NCBI GenBank assembly: GCA_001414345.1
Contig: LLCB01000140.1
Span: 1-64,000 of the forward strand
DNA length: 64,000 bases
Direction of reading: 5' to 3'
From: Hymenoscyphus infarciens
Lineage: Eukaryota > Ascomycota > Leotiomycetes > Helotiales > Helotiaceae
In this document: positions 23,384 through 34,996 of the stretch, in pieces
How the letters are laid out: each line of letters opens with the position of its first letter
Position numbering within the stretch: position 1 is the first letter of the stretch
Translations under genes and position numbers: made by a program
Notes under the pieces: model-generated
Seen by the model: the letters and a program-made list of their open reading frames with translations, nothing else
The model's database searches: none
What the model was told of the DNA's origin: nothing

Positions 23384-24061
23384 ATGGCCCCCATCAAAAC
23401 CCCAACATACGATGAGAAGTACAACGAACCTGGTCCATTCACCAAATTCCCAGGAGAGGGTCTCCCAGATGTCAAACGCTACATCACAACCCATGACGCA
23501 AACGGTGAAGGTGTTTTCCTCCCCTCAGACAATGGAGATCACCATGCTATGATGGGTAACGGACGTGGTGTCCAAAGTATCATCTATACCACCAAGGAGG
23601 CTCAAATCGACCTCAATGATGATGCTGATATCAAGTTTGCCAAGGAACCTGTAAGTTCTCTTCCCCCACCCTGTATTTCAGTCCTGGAAAAACGGAGACC
23701 CGGGACTAACGAATTCCTTCAGCCAGGACTCCACATCACAAATGGTTCTCTCGTCCGAATGATCGATTTCGCACCAGGAATCGAATCCCCCATCCACCGA
23801 GCCATGTCTTTGGATTACGGGACTGTGATTGAGGGAGAGCTCGAGGTGGAACTTGATAGTGGAGAGAAGAGAATCATGCGAAGGGGTGATGTCCTTGTGA
23901 ACCGAAATGCTCTTCATAAATGGAGAAACATCTCTTCAGATAAGTGTGCTCGTGCACTTTTCATTCTTTTGGATATTAAGCCTATGAAGGCCATTGCTGG
24001 GAAGGAGATTAAGCTCGAGCTTGGTGAACTTTCACATGACTATGGTAGTGAGGCTCATTAG
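23384..24061 (+). CDS. Cupin-domain protein of the PKS cluster
   Basis: Two exons (23384-23650, 23723-24061) give 201 aa. The 72-nt intron (GTAAGT...GACTAAC...CTTCAG) is a multiple of three and has no stop, so an ORF caller would read through it and add 24 residues. The C-terminal half is a single small beta-barrel cupin: a His in SPIHRAMSLDYG, then GELEVEL and RRGDVLVNRNALHKWRN. The second motif carries the His expected for metal binding, and the first has a reduced His/Glu set. Small cupins of this kind accompany HR-PKSs in salicylaldehyde-type clusters, where they are needed with SDRs for formation of the aromatic aldehyde. That function is transferred by analogy. The protein is probably cytosolic. 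Confidence 0.88.
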   Translation: MAPIKTPTYDEKYNEPGPFTKFPGEGLPDVKRYITTHDANGEGVFLPSDNGDHHAMMGNGRGVQSIIYTTKEAQIDLNDDADIKFAKEPVSSLPPPCISVLEKRRPGTNEFLQPGLHITNGSLVRMIDFAPGIESPIHRAMSLDYGTVIEGELEVELDSGEKRIMRRGDVLVNRNALHKWRNISSDKCARALFILLDIKPMKAIAGKEIKLELGELSHDYGSEAH

Positions 24062-26076
24062 ATTGGTGTGGTTTTTTGGTGAAGTGAGCGGTTTGAAGGG
24101 GAGGAGTCTTGTCTCTAGCTAGCTGTACTTGTAAACTACAATGAAAATGGTTGGACGAGAAAGCACCAGTTCTTGTAGCTGTTCGTGACAAAATTGTAGT
24201 AGAAATACAGTCTCGCAAAACTTCAATCAAACTTGACATTCTTCTAGAACATTTGGACAACAGAAAGTCAAGAAACCATAACACCACGTAGATCTGGTTT
24301 CTTAGTGAGTCCTTTTATTTTGCAATGTGAGTTGATCTTGTTGTTGAAAAAGCCGCAGACCGGACCCGAATCCATTCCAGTCAAATTGACGCCGTTTTCT
24401 GTTCGCAAACGGAAGCAACCATATCGCCGGTATCAAATCCTTCATATCCACAAAGTGCTTACAGTGTACACAAAATTTCCCGGCTCGACCATCCCAAAAT
24501 TCTTTATCTAACCGCAAACCAGCCAACTCCCCAATGCCGAGAGCGAAGTTCAAAGTTCCAAAAGATAAAAAGCTGACGAATATTATCCTCCACGCTTCCA
24601 GAGCATCATCCTCAAAACCAAGAAGCCATTCGCACAATCTCACCGACTTACCGACGATCAATCCCGTATATAGAGAACCACAGCGTGGGGGTGACAAGAA
24701 TGCAAGCTGCAACACCCGCATCATCGTGATAACAGGTGAGCCGACCGCAACGGACGCACAACACGCCTTTGCACCTCTTAACGCCGGTCATATAGGTGTA
24801 TGTGAACGTAGTCGGTAATGTGTGGAACGTATGTCCCTCAACCACGAATCCTTGACCATCAAATGGTAACGAGCTTTCTATCTTACTATCCCCGCTTCAT
24901 TCTTCAAAGATGTCGGCATCCGGCACTCAATAAACACCGTGCTCACTCGCATCAACTATCGCACAGCTACCTATCAAAATCCTCCTTTCAATCGCTTCAA
25001 AAATGAGCCCATAAGAAACCCGGAACCGGAATACACAAGAATCAGCTTACCATCCATATCAACCATAATACCCTCCAACCAAACAAGACCCGCGGAAAAG
25101 AAAGACAACAATTATAAGCCAGCTCGCATAACAAAAAAGGTTAAAAGTAAGGAACAAGAATGATTCGTCATGGAAAGATAGAAACGGGACTTGCCATTTT
25201 ATCCTATCATCAACTCACTAACACCTATAAAATGCTGACCGACTCACACAAGGGTACCTGCAGTGATCATGGAGTTTCAGAAAAGGAAACCGAAAGCATC
25301 CAGCTAGCAAAGATATCTGATCTTACCCACATCGGACCTACTCTATCATATTACCCTACACCAACACAGCTCGGCGCCTGGTAACGATAGAAGGCTGAAC
25401 CAGTCCCGTCCTACACCCGTTCGTTATTTCCTCCTTTGAGTATGCTCCTCGTAGATTGAGGCCTCGGTAAGTGACGGGGAAGAGTTGGTTTACTAAAGTT
25501 ACTATAAAAATAAATGATGCATCGGGTAATCGCTTCTCGCCTTTCTCGCTCTGTCGCGTACGTCCGCGATCGGATGCTGGCTTGTAAGTTGGATGTTACC
25601 CTACCTGGAATCTTACCTGTGGCTGAGTGGATATCTGCAAGTGTCGGTGGGAAGTTCCTATTGGGTGAAAATGGAGGCCAAGCTCAGGTCGCAGGATATT
25701 GCCTCTAAAAGTTGCACAAAAGTTTACATGTCGCATTCATCCAACATACCTGGGCTTTGTTGGTTCACGTGACGCGATCCGTTTAGACGTTTTCAGGGGC
25801 TGCCGGGTCGTTGGTCACAAGCGAGAATCCTAGTTCAGAAAGGAATTGCGATTTTGGAGTGCAGGTCTAAAGTCCTTTTAGATAGTAATTTCATGATTTA
25901 TAACAAATTCATGCACTTGAATAACCCTTGGAACTTTTAAGACTGGAAAAGAAAAATGATGACAACAACTCTGACAACCGGGTATTATGTCCTCCACTGT
26001 AACGAACAGGTAATACGAACGATCCCGCTTCTATCTAACTTCCTCTTCAAACTGACCTCTTCTCGTCATTGCAAGC
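24062..26076. other. Intergenic, cupin-MFS (convergent 3' ends)
   Basis: The cupin gene ends at the left and the MFS gene ends at the right, so this 2 kb holds two 3' regions. Short open frames occur but none shows a recognisable domain or fungal splice structure. Confidence 0.55.
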
Positions 26077-27890
26077 TCACACCTGGGGAACTCCAGAAAG
26101 ATTCAACTTATTCCTTCTCATGAACAGTGATAAAACCAAAGCAAGCGAGCCAGCAACCATTGCAATAACAAGAGCCTTATTGAAGCTTGACACGATATCA
26201 GCAACAATCTTCAATTGAATGGGTGCAGGAAGTTGCTCAAAAAAAGAGCCTCCAACTCCGGCAATCAGCCCCTGAATAACTTTAAGGTCCACATTTGGTA
26301 GAGCCTTTGCAATATCATTTTGAGCCGTGTTGAGGAAAACAGCATTCGCAATAGACAGACCGATAGTGGCGCCTCCAATTTGGGCACTGGAAATAAAGCT
26401 GATAGCCAGATCAAGAACTTCTGGGGGGACAAGAGCTTGAGCAATCGAGAAGGGCGCTTGGCTGAAGGAGCCAGCCCCAATTCCAACAAGTACTGTGTAT
26501 CCATAGATTGCACTATCGCTTGTGCTTGGGTCGACGGTGTAAAGAAGAGCGGAACCGGTAACGACCATGATAGATCCAAAAGTAAACCATGGCATATAAT
26601 AACCGAATCGACCCATTCCCCAACCGTTGATCATGACGAAGGTTATCAGCAGCATGATGTATGGCAATAACCGGAGCCCCGCTCTGAGTGCCGAGTCGCC
26701 CTTCACCAGCTGGTACAATAGCGGGATAAAGTAGATTGGGACGAAGATACTTGTGCCACCGCAGGCGGTCTGGATAAACAAGATAACCATCTCTTTCGAC
26801 TTTAGAAATTGCACCGGGAAAATCCGTCTTTCTTTTGTGGTTCCAATAGCAAATATTTGCTGAAGTACCGTCAAGATGAATAGCACTCCGCCAACAACGA
26901 AGAGGGGAATGGTTTCCCTGCCGTTCCACTCATACACAACTCCCCCGAACGAAATTGCCATAATTGTCGACACCAGAGTTCCAGCAAGTAGGACGGAACC
27001 AACCCAATCAATCTCGATGATGCGTTCTCGGAATGTGGCGCCAGGTCGTGGGTCGATACGTGGGAGGATGAATAAATAGACGGGAGAAAACAGAGCACCA
27101 ATGCATAGGTTGATATAGAATCCCCATCTCCAGGTTGCACTGCTGTCTGCAAAGCCCCCACCAATAAAAGGACCGCACCTATAGTCCACATTTAGTATAC
27201 AGCAACGTGCGGCCTTGTCCAGAATTCGAGACTCACACTGTTCCCAAACCCCATACAGCCCCAGTCATGGCTAGGTAAACTGGACGCTCAGCAATGGTAG
27301 TCAAAGCAGACAGAAGTGTCATGACGCCAATGTACATTCCAACCCCTCCTATACCGCAAATTGCCCGCCCCACGATAAGAATTTCCATACTTGGTGCTGC
27401 GGCACACAGAGCCGAACCGACTTCGAAGATTACTATGCAAAGAATGTAAAGCCATTTAGCTTCAAAGTGGCCATAGCATCTCCCCCTACGAAGAGTCCAA
27501 TTAGTCGAGTTGCTGAAACCTCAGCAGAAAAACGACTCACCATGGTAAATTCATCGACGCCGAAGTCAAAAGAAATGATACCGAAATCCATGATAACTTC
27601 CCCGTGTCATTGAATTGATGAACAATTGCCGGCTGAATATCTGCGGTAATAGTATTATCGATTGCAAAGAGGAAGGTTGATGAAAGAACCGCAGCCACCA
27701 CAATCACCCAAGAAGCCCCCGTTATGTTCCTGGTGGGTGTTTGTGAAGGTATGTCAACGACAGCACCATTTTCCTCTTGTGATGCGCTTCGTGAATTCTG
27801 AACAGTCTCTGTACCAGATGTGTTGTCAAAGGGTGGTTTTTCTGTATTGTTGTCGACCACCTCGACTGCTTGACCTGGCTCGTAAGACAT
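26077..27890 (-). CDS. MFS drug/metabolite exporter (14-TM, DHA2-like)
   Basis: Three exons (27890-27541, 27485-27237, 27178-26077) give 566 aa. The ATG at 27890 starts the protein; the frame extends upstream only through a GTG. A hydrophilic head of about 55 aa is followed by many membrane helices. Family words include AIDNTITADIQPAIV, EAKWLYILCIVIFEVGSALC, the conserved GRAICGIGGVGMYIG loop and GPFIGGGFADSSATWRWGFY. Length and helix content fit the 14-helix toxin/drug-efflux group (ToxA/TRI12-like). It is a plasma-membrane proton antiporter that probably exports the cluster product and protects the producer. Both introns are about 55-58 nt with standard borders. Confidence 0.92.
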
Positions 27891-30800
27891 GGCCGGGGAA
27901 GTACACACAGAAACGGGGTGACGAGTATGGTAGCCCTAGAAGGCTGGAAAGAGGACAAGCCGCAGGAAAGACGTGAGACGTGAGATGAGTGATGAAAGAT
28001 GAAAGATAGTGGATTTCAAATCGACTTTCTAGGTAGACATGGAAAGATATGATGGAAAAGGGCGAGTCGTGCGAGGGAGCACTTGCACCCCAGATAAAGC
28101 GGACATAACTGAAAGATCTACTCGCCGGTTGGTTCAGTTATCCGGGGGGTTTTATTGTCCGAAGAGACTCAAGAGAGTTGGAGAGTTGGAGAGTTGAAGA
28201 CGATGCGCGGAGTTGGAGCGGAGGGTCGTCGCAACAATAGGCCGATTCCAAAAAGCGGCGGAATTGCCGAACAAACACCGACACGTGACCAAGAGGAGAT
28301 GCAGGTGAGATAAGTAGCTGAACTTGTAGCAACTACCGATAGGGTACGGCAAATGGGCCATCTAGCGCTTTCTACCTTTCCACTATTGTTTTGTTGCCTT
28401 ACTGCCTCATGCCCCTGTGCCATTTTTGAGCGGGTGCTGATCGGGAAAAAGACTCCACCATGATCCTCCATCACATCAACAACCCCGCCAACTCCCCATG
28501 GCGCCAAAGGACAAAGGGGGTAAAGAAGGACGAAGAGGGTGGAGGACTCCTGATTAGGATTAGGAGGATCAGATAAGCGGCATAACTCAATCGATTCAAC
28601 CTTATTCCATCTTCTTCCCGAGTCCTGGCTACATTACAGCAGAAGCTACAGGATCTGGTGTATTCATACCTATACGACGGACCTGCCATTGCGCTGTAAC
28701 TATACAACAAACTAGGTTACCCCCAAGTTGAGTGGAAAGGGTGATCTTACCAGACGTTCTCAAAGCCATCCCGGACGGCCAATGATCAATGATCGGAGAC
28801 TCGACGTCAGGTCGAGAATCCAAAATCTAAGAATTATCGTCGCTTCTCACTAGCCAAGACAGCCTAGAACACTGTCGGGCCATCACACAGGCCGTTTCGT
28901 CTTATCCTCCGAACATTGGGTGTAGTACGAGACGAAGCAACCTACCACCAAGCCAGTTATTGTGTCACGTCGCGAGGTCGGGTGTATACGTGTAACTTCG
29001 TACTTACTTTACTTCCCACCCGAGCTTTGGCTCCGCTGACGAGAAATCAGAGAAGGAATCTCAAGGGACTCCGATCGCCCGTCCCGTTCCGGTCATCTTT
29101 TATTTCATTCCTATATACGGAGATGCTGTGTGCCGATCGTAACACGCCTCCGTTATTCGCTCCGCGAATCGCATCGTTGGCCCAACGTCAAGGTAATGTC
29201 AAGTCAATAAATAGTAAGCACACTTTTCCCAACCTACGTAAGTATATTCAAGAGGCATTGCATGAATCAGACAATGGAAGCACTCGCAAACCACATTTAG
29301 GGATTTCTCTCGTCTTGGCCGCTCTACCACGTCCTATTTCGTCTTTCGGTTGTACGAGAAGGATGTATGTGGCTTACCTTACCCAGTCGCACCTGTTGAG
29401 GAACGAGACCGAGAGTTTGCAGACCGCCGATTTACCCACCTGTGAACTCACGTATGTTTGGATGCCAACCAAATCATAATTTGCACATATTGCGATTCGG
29501 ATGCCTTGCCGGGAGGTTTTACTTGTTGGCTTGCGAGGGCTGACAGCCACCATGTCAGACTATCCCTCAACCCGACCCCGTAGCACAACCTTGCTTGCAT
29601 CCGCTGTACGTGTCAATTATCTCGTTTCTCTCAGCTTATCGGCTCTTTGCAGGTTATTGCAGCGTTGTGAAAGGGTCAATCGTTCGAGAATGAAAGGTTC
29701 AACTTTATATAAAGCCTCAGACTCTGGCTTTCGCTTGTTGGAGAGCCGACAAAGGGGACCCCACGGGCCCAAGCACGGGGATTCTGCCAGAGTAAGCTTG
29801 GTTGTGAAGCTCGGACGAGGGGACTGCACGTCGCTACTGCCACGTTGTTGTCAGAGTTCTCAAGGATTTGAAACAAGGTACGTCGTTCGTTGTGGTAGAA
29901 CTTCCTTTTGGGGCTTTTTCAACTGTCAGCTCACTCGCAATTTTCTTAGGAGGCGGCTGCTGCTGCACGACATTTTTCTCCCGTTCTATCTTGTCCCATA
30001 AGCCGGTTAGGGTACACGCTAAGCCAGAGCCAAGCTTTGTGCCACCCCTTTTAAGGAGCCAAAATCCACTTTGACAGAGGATTCTTCCAAAGTTTACTGG
30101 TGGGATTCGATTGCCAACGTCCCGTTGAGGCTCGGCCCCCCCCCCCCCTCTGCCCGTTGAATACCACACAGATTAGGATTTACCGTTTGCCTGCCTTCTA
30201 TTGGGTGTTGTGATTTTGGGCGTTTGAAGGTGCTGAGTGGCAGAGACGATCCTCGAAGGCTCGACTATACATCACGAAGATATAGCTTGCTGCTTGCCAC
30301 ACGACGCTAGCAGCCGATACGAATTCCAAGAACACGACGGCGGGCTGTTGGCTGCGCCAAATGCCAATTAATAGGTACCTGTCTTGTAGCTTTTTCGTGG
30401 TGCAAGCCAGTGGCACGCCTCGCACGTATTCCTACTTCGCCATGTGGGAGCCGGGTCCCTTGTCCTCCAGGTCTACAGTTCAAAGGATTGCCACGATACG
30501 CCAAGTTCCAATCAGACTTTTCAGAGATCGATTTATGCTAAGTGTCGGGACTGTGCCGAAATGTACAGTCTCCCGACCCGCGAAAGATGGGTTACTTTGT
30601 TGTTACCGTGCCTACCACGTCAACTGAGAACTTATGACATTCATCGGAATTGCTTGTGGAGGCGTCTTGCCAACCGCACTGGTGCCTGGGTTCAATTCGA
30701 CCAATCGCTGATTTTCTTCCAGCCATATCTCCCCCACAGGTAAGCTGAGGGAGACGTTTACATTTGACCAATGATATATGGCAGTTCGCCGAGTTGCTAG

Positions 30801-31594
30801 TACGTAGGGATCCCCGCTTAAATATGTCGTCAGGTTTGGATTTCATGGGTACCTTCGCACATGTCAATCTACGGTCAAGAAAATGGTCAATAGGTTACTT
30901 TTTACGAGAAATGAGCAAGATTTAGAATGAACCGGTCTATACAAGGGGCAGGTGAGCTGGGGCAACAATATAAGTCCCAGTGTTTAGGGCTGTCCAGACG
31001 GGGTAAGAACGTGGCACCCTTCAGCTACTATCTTGTCAGCCTGCATACCGCTGCTACAGGCGTTTTCTCCAGGCAGTAAAACTAAGTGGGAAAGTCAAGA
31101 GCCTCTTCTGCTCAATAGCATAGGTGTCTCATCTTCCTCGGAACTCCACAAGCCTCCTAGAACATGGAGACACTTTGTACCACCACCCACCTCGTCCAAA
31201 TACGCACAAGATCGCTGGCTTAGCTGATACCCACAAAGTAGATGCTGGCTCAAGTGAGCTTACTCCCTTTGGTGAGCCTACGCCCTTGGCCGGCTTATTC
31301 CTGATAAGTCCCGATTCTGAAGAGGATCGATAACAATCCAGTAGTCGATTCGCACCCCACAGCTCAAACGCCTCACCCACAAATAGAAAGCCGGCAAGCC
31401 AGAGGGTAATATTTGTAATACCACCGTTTAGTCTGAATTCCTTTGTGTTGAATACTTTATCCTGGCTATGAAACGGCCGTGAAAAGGTTATAGAACCGCA
31501 CGTGGAACCCGGAGTGCTCTTTTCATGCCATAGGACTCGTAATTTCCGGATCTCGCACTTTTCGGAGAAAACCAACACACTGTACTCGGGTATC
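27891..31594. other. Long intergenic region between divergent MFS and regulator genes
   Basis: This 3.7 kb separates the MFS 5' end (left) and the regulator 5' end (right). I find no gene: the open frames up to 187 codons lack domain words, branch sites and consistent splicing. It holds GAGAGTTG direct repeats near 28170-28197, a C run at about 30139-30149, and a CGG-N5-CCG at 28259. Confidence 0.5.
28259..28269. promoter_or_regulatory. CGG-N5-CCG near-palindrome (MFS)
   Basis: The site reads CGGAATTGCCG, 369 bp upstream of the MFS ATG. The spacing is one base longer than at the other cluster genes, so this is a weaker match. Confidence 0.3.
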
Positions 31595-34331
31595 ATGTCT
31601 CTGTGTATCACTCCTCCTCGTGGTAACGAGGGATCCTCGACAGAGGGTTTTCTGGCCTGCCTCGACTGTGCAAAGGCAAAAGCAAAATGCGAGAAAAAGG
31701 TATGTTCAAGGCACGGAGTCGATTTAGGAAGTTGGCCGGCTAATATACCTTGTGAATTGCAGTTTCCATGCGCCCGATGTATTAGGAGAAAAATCGAATG
31801 CCGAACGCGATTAACTCAGAGAGGGCCTGGCCGGTCTAGTGGTAACTTGCGAAACAAGCAACACACAAAAAACAGTGCTTCAAGCTCGAAGGCAGGAGAC
31901 TTGATCTCTTCGGATGTCAAAAAGGGTGCCGACAGAAAGCCCAAGTTGAATAATGTCGACAAACTTATGGACGACGGAACTGGTTGCTTCCAACTTGACT
32001 TCAACAATGGACCTTATATCGAAAGTTACCTCCCTGGAAAAGACCATGATGAGATGCACTATATTCACGACATCAGCAAACACGAACTGGATCCCAGTCT
32101 CTCCTTGGACAATTTCCTGCTACAAGACTATCTCAATTTAAACCACGATTTCTCCGCAAACCATCAACTCAACGACACTATTGATATCTCAATACCTCCA
32201 TCAACCACACACTCATCATATGCTTTATCGCCAGAAATAGGTACCTTTAACTTGCCCCCGGAAACCTACTTTCCACCGATGGATTTTACACCGACGCTGC
32301 CAACTCCAGTCTCTCCAGACTCGGCAGATGGACCATTCCCGGCACTTGAAGGATGGCCTCTCTTTCGATGCAACCGAATTGTCCCCACATCGGCATGCGC
32401 AACGACTGCCAAAAGCCATTTAGAAAGTCTTTACGCAGCACTCAACACCCAAAATCTATCTTTAGACGAAAGCCGGTTGACAGACCACCATCACGTTGCA
32501 ATCGAACCACTTCTCGCAGGGACGAGAGACAAGCTTATAGCTATCATGCAAGGCTTTTCCAACCGAGCGCAAACGATCCACGGGCTTCGAAACACGAAAC
32601 AGGAGAATGTGTCTTCCATGATCGACACCACCGCTCCATATTTCCTGATTCTTCCACTTCCCCATGTTTTGGAATCACTCTTGAGGGCTTGTTTAAGCTG
32701 TTACGAACCTTATTATCCGGTTTTATCGGCTGCTTCATTGAAGACTAATAAGTTAATGGATGGTGGGAATAACGCTGTTATCTCGAGTTTGAAGTTACTT
32801 TTCATGTTGGCTGCTGGGGCAATGACGAGTGGTGCTGGGGATACCTACCAAATCGCTCACGGTCTCATTGAAATTGGGAGGATTTCGTTGTCTTATCTGC
32901 TTGAAGAAGACATTAAGCTTGTCTCAAACCCAGAGTTACTGCAGTGCGCTTTGCTTTTTATTATTGTGGCAGCATGGAGTGGGGATAAGTGGCAGATGGA
33001 TGTGAGTTGTTCCTCCTTTTCCCCTTTTGCGTACTAAGACTGACTGTTTCGCAGATGGCAATTTATCAAAAGGCCATGTACTTGGAGGTAGTTACTCTAC
33101 CAAGCTTGTGTCACAAATTACCTAACAAAGTCATTAGATGCTATCAAAAGAAAAGTTCCTAGAGCGACGAGAGTTCCACATCTCAACCCTCGGCTCAGCC
33201 ACGGAGCTGAATTACAGCTGGCAGCGATGGAAGGAACAAGAATCAATCAACAGGTAATTTACTTCCGGGTTCACCGCCACGGCCATCACTAATCTAAATA
33301 GAATGGTATACTCATGGGTCCTTCTCGACCAAGAAATGTGTCTATTCCAAGACTCCCCTTCCACCCTCTTCACCTCACTCACAACCCTCAATACTGCCGT
33401 CCCCAGTCCCACCACAACCTGGCGCGCGACCTCGGCAAAAGAGTGGACACATTCTCTCCTCCAAAGCGGAAACGCGTTCCCTCCCTCCCTGAACGAATAT
33501 ATCGTCCGCTTCCGAGAAACCGAAAACCCCACATCTCTCACGGATCTCACCCCCACCGTCCTGCGCTTACTCCTTTGCCACCTCCAAAGTCTGGTCAGCC
33601 AGGTGCGTCTCAGCATTGCCGGAATACACGGAGACAGCAGCAGCGAGAAGTCTTTCAAAGCAATCCGTTACACAAGCATGGTCCTGGTAAGCGTGCGCTT
33701 AGACGAAGCGCGCGACCTCTTGCAAAAATGGTACTCCCTTTCGCAATTCGTCTTCAAAGGGGAAAGTACACCTACCATCAACGCAACGATGATGCTCTAC
33801 CATCTCATAGTTCTCAACACCCTCGTTTCCTTCCCGGAAGTGGAGAGGATGGCTAGGGGCGAGGAATCCATCAAGCAGCCTTCTCGATGGAAGCAACCTC
33901 ATCATTTCGAGGATACGCGGAACATCTATTTCCATTGTGGGCAGATACTCCGCATTATACGTTCTATGTCTGAAGGTACACGGCCGGCTTGGTGGGCTGG
34001 TGCTGTGTATAGGGTTGCGTTGATTGCCTGGGCGAATAGTATGTCTTGTTCGGATGTCGATACGCAGAATGAATATACCAAGAAACCGCATGAGCCGGTC
34101 GTTGTTCTGGATAGTCTTTCTGCGGAACATGCTCTTGTTGCTTCTTATGTTAAGAACTCGGAGGGGACACCCGTGTTCTCGGAAACCAATGGGGGCGCTG
34201 TCAGTTTGGAGGTTCCGGGTATGATTTTGGCGCATTGCACGAAGTTTCTTGGGGCAGATCAAAGATCGAAATTTATCAAGGGGATTAGACAGAAGCTTTT
34301 GGCGTTGGCCGAACGATGGGAAGAGCGGTAG
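31595..34331 (+). CDS. Zn2Cys6 transcription factor, likely cluster regulator
   Basis: Five exons (31595-31699, 31763-33001, 33055-33087, 33138-33253, 33302-34331) give 840 aa. After splicing, aa 22-48 form a Cx2Cx6Cx5Cx2Cx6C Zn2Cys6 binuclear cluster (Cys 22, 25, 32, 38, 41, 48) followed by a basic linker. The middle and C-terminal parts look like a fungal-specific transcription-factor domain, including ERREFHISTLGSATELNYSW. Intron 1 (63 nt, a multiple of three and stop-free) lies between the third and fourth zinc ligands, so its retention would insert 21 residues into the finger. Such proteins bind CGG triplets as nuclear dimers. CGG-N4-CCG sites upstream of the neighbouring biosynthetic genes make it the probable local activator. 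Exon 3 is only 33 nt. Confidence 0.9.
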
Positions 34332-34809
34332 AGGGGATATTGCGTGGCGCGTTTTCTCTCTCGAGTTATGCTGGGTAGATGGATGCTAGACTAGATTTAG
34401 GCAACTTCTGGGTGGGTGGTTATTGTCAAGCTTACCAAACAAAATTGCTTTTCAGAGTCAAATAAGCGCTAGTGTTTTGTCTCTTTTCCCTCGACTGTGA
34501 AGTCGTGAGCTTGGTATTGTGATTTAGTAAAGTAGTCTAGCCGCTCAACCACCTCAATCCTCCGTATCCCCCCTCAATCACCGGGAATTCTACAACAAAA
34601 GCGCTACTCACTTCAAATTTTAAATGTTCACTCTCTGTTTGACTTTGGATCTCTCTGAAAATTCCCAATAATCACGGGGGAAGAAAGAGTACATAGGTGG
34701 AATCAATACAAAAGCTTAGAATGATAAGGCATGAGCAAGTCCGATGGTAGCCTTTATTCTTATATCAAATCAATCCACCTTATATGACAGGAATTTTAAA
34801 TATATGTCT
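34332..34809. other. Intergenic, regulator 3' side to decayed element
   Basis: No gene is seen. It contains the regulator's 3' region and normal-composition DNA up to the target-site duplication at 34810. Confidence 0.6.
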
Positions 34810-34818
34810 TTCATTTTA
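34810..34818 (+). repeat. Target-site duplication, left
   Basis: TTCATTTTA directly abuts the left terminal inverted repeat and is identical to 41235-41243. Confidence 0.85.
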
Positions 34819-34841
34819 CGGTAATTGACACCTTTGTCCCT

Positions 34842-34996
34842 TAAATGGAAAGGGTTTATAGTGAATTGAGGAATCAGCTTATTAAGCAAGGAGGAGGCAT
34901 ATATATATATGCCTCCTCTCGTGCCGAGTAACCTCTATTCTACTAATAATACTTCTTATCGCTTTTAACGTCTTATTTAGTATTAAGCTCTTTTTT
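34842..34996 (+). repeat. LTR-like direct repeat, left copy
   Basis: These 155 nt align without gaps to 40157-40311. Nearly all differences are G:C to A:T transitions, mostly carried by the right copy. It contains a perfect palindrome at 34891-34918. It has no TG...CA ends, so assignment to an LTR retroelement is tentative. Confidence 0.75.
34891..34918. repeat. Perfect 28-nt palindrome
   Basis: GAGGAGGC, then an (AT)n core, then GCCTCCTC. It is self-complementary over its full length, inside the left LTR-like repeat. The right copy has lost the symmetry through transitions. Confidence 0.9.

Noticed and set aside
28916..30001. Two plus-strand open frames (187 and 166 codons) between exporter and regulator
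   Set aside because: They have no recognisable domain, mixed composition and no supporting splice structure, and look like chance frames.
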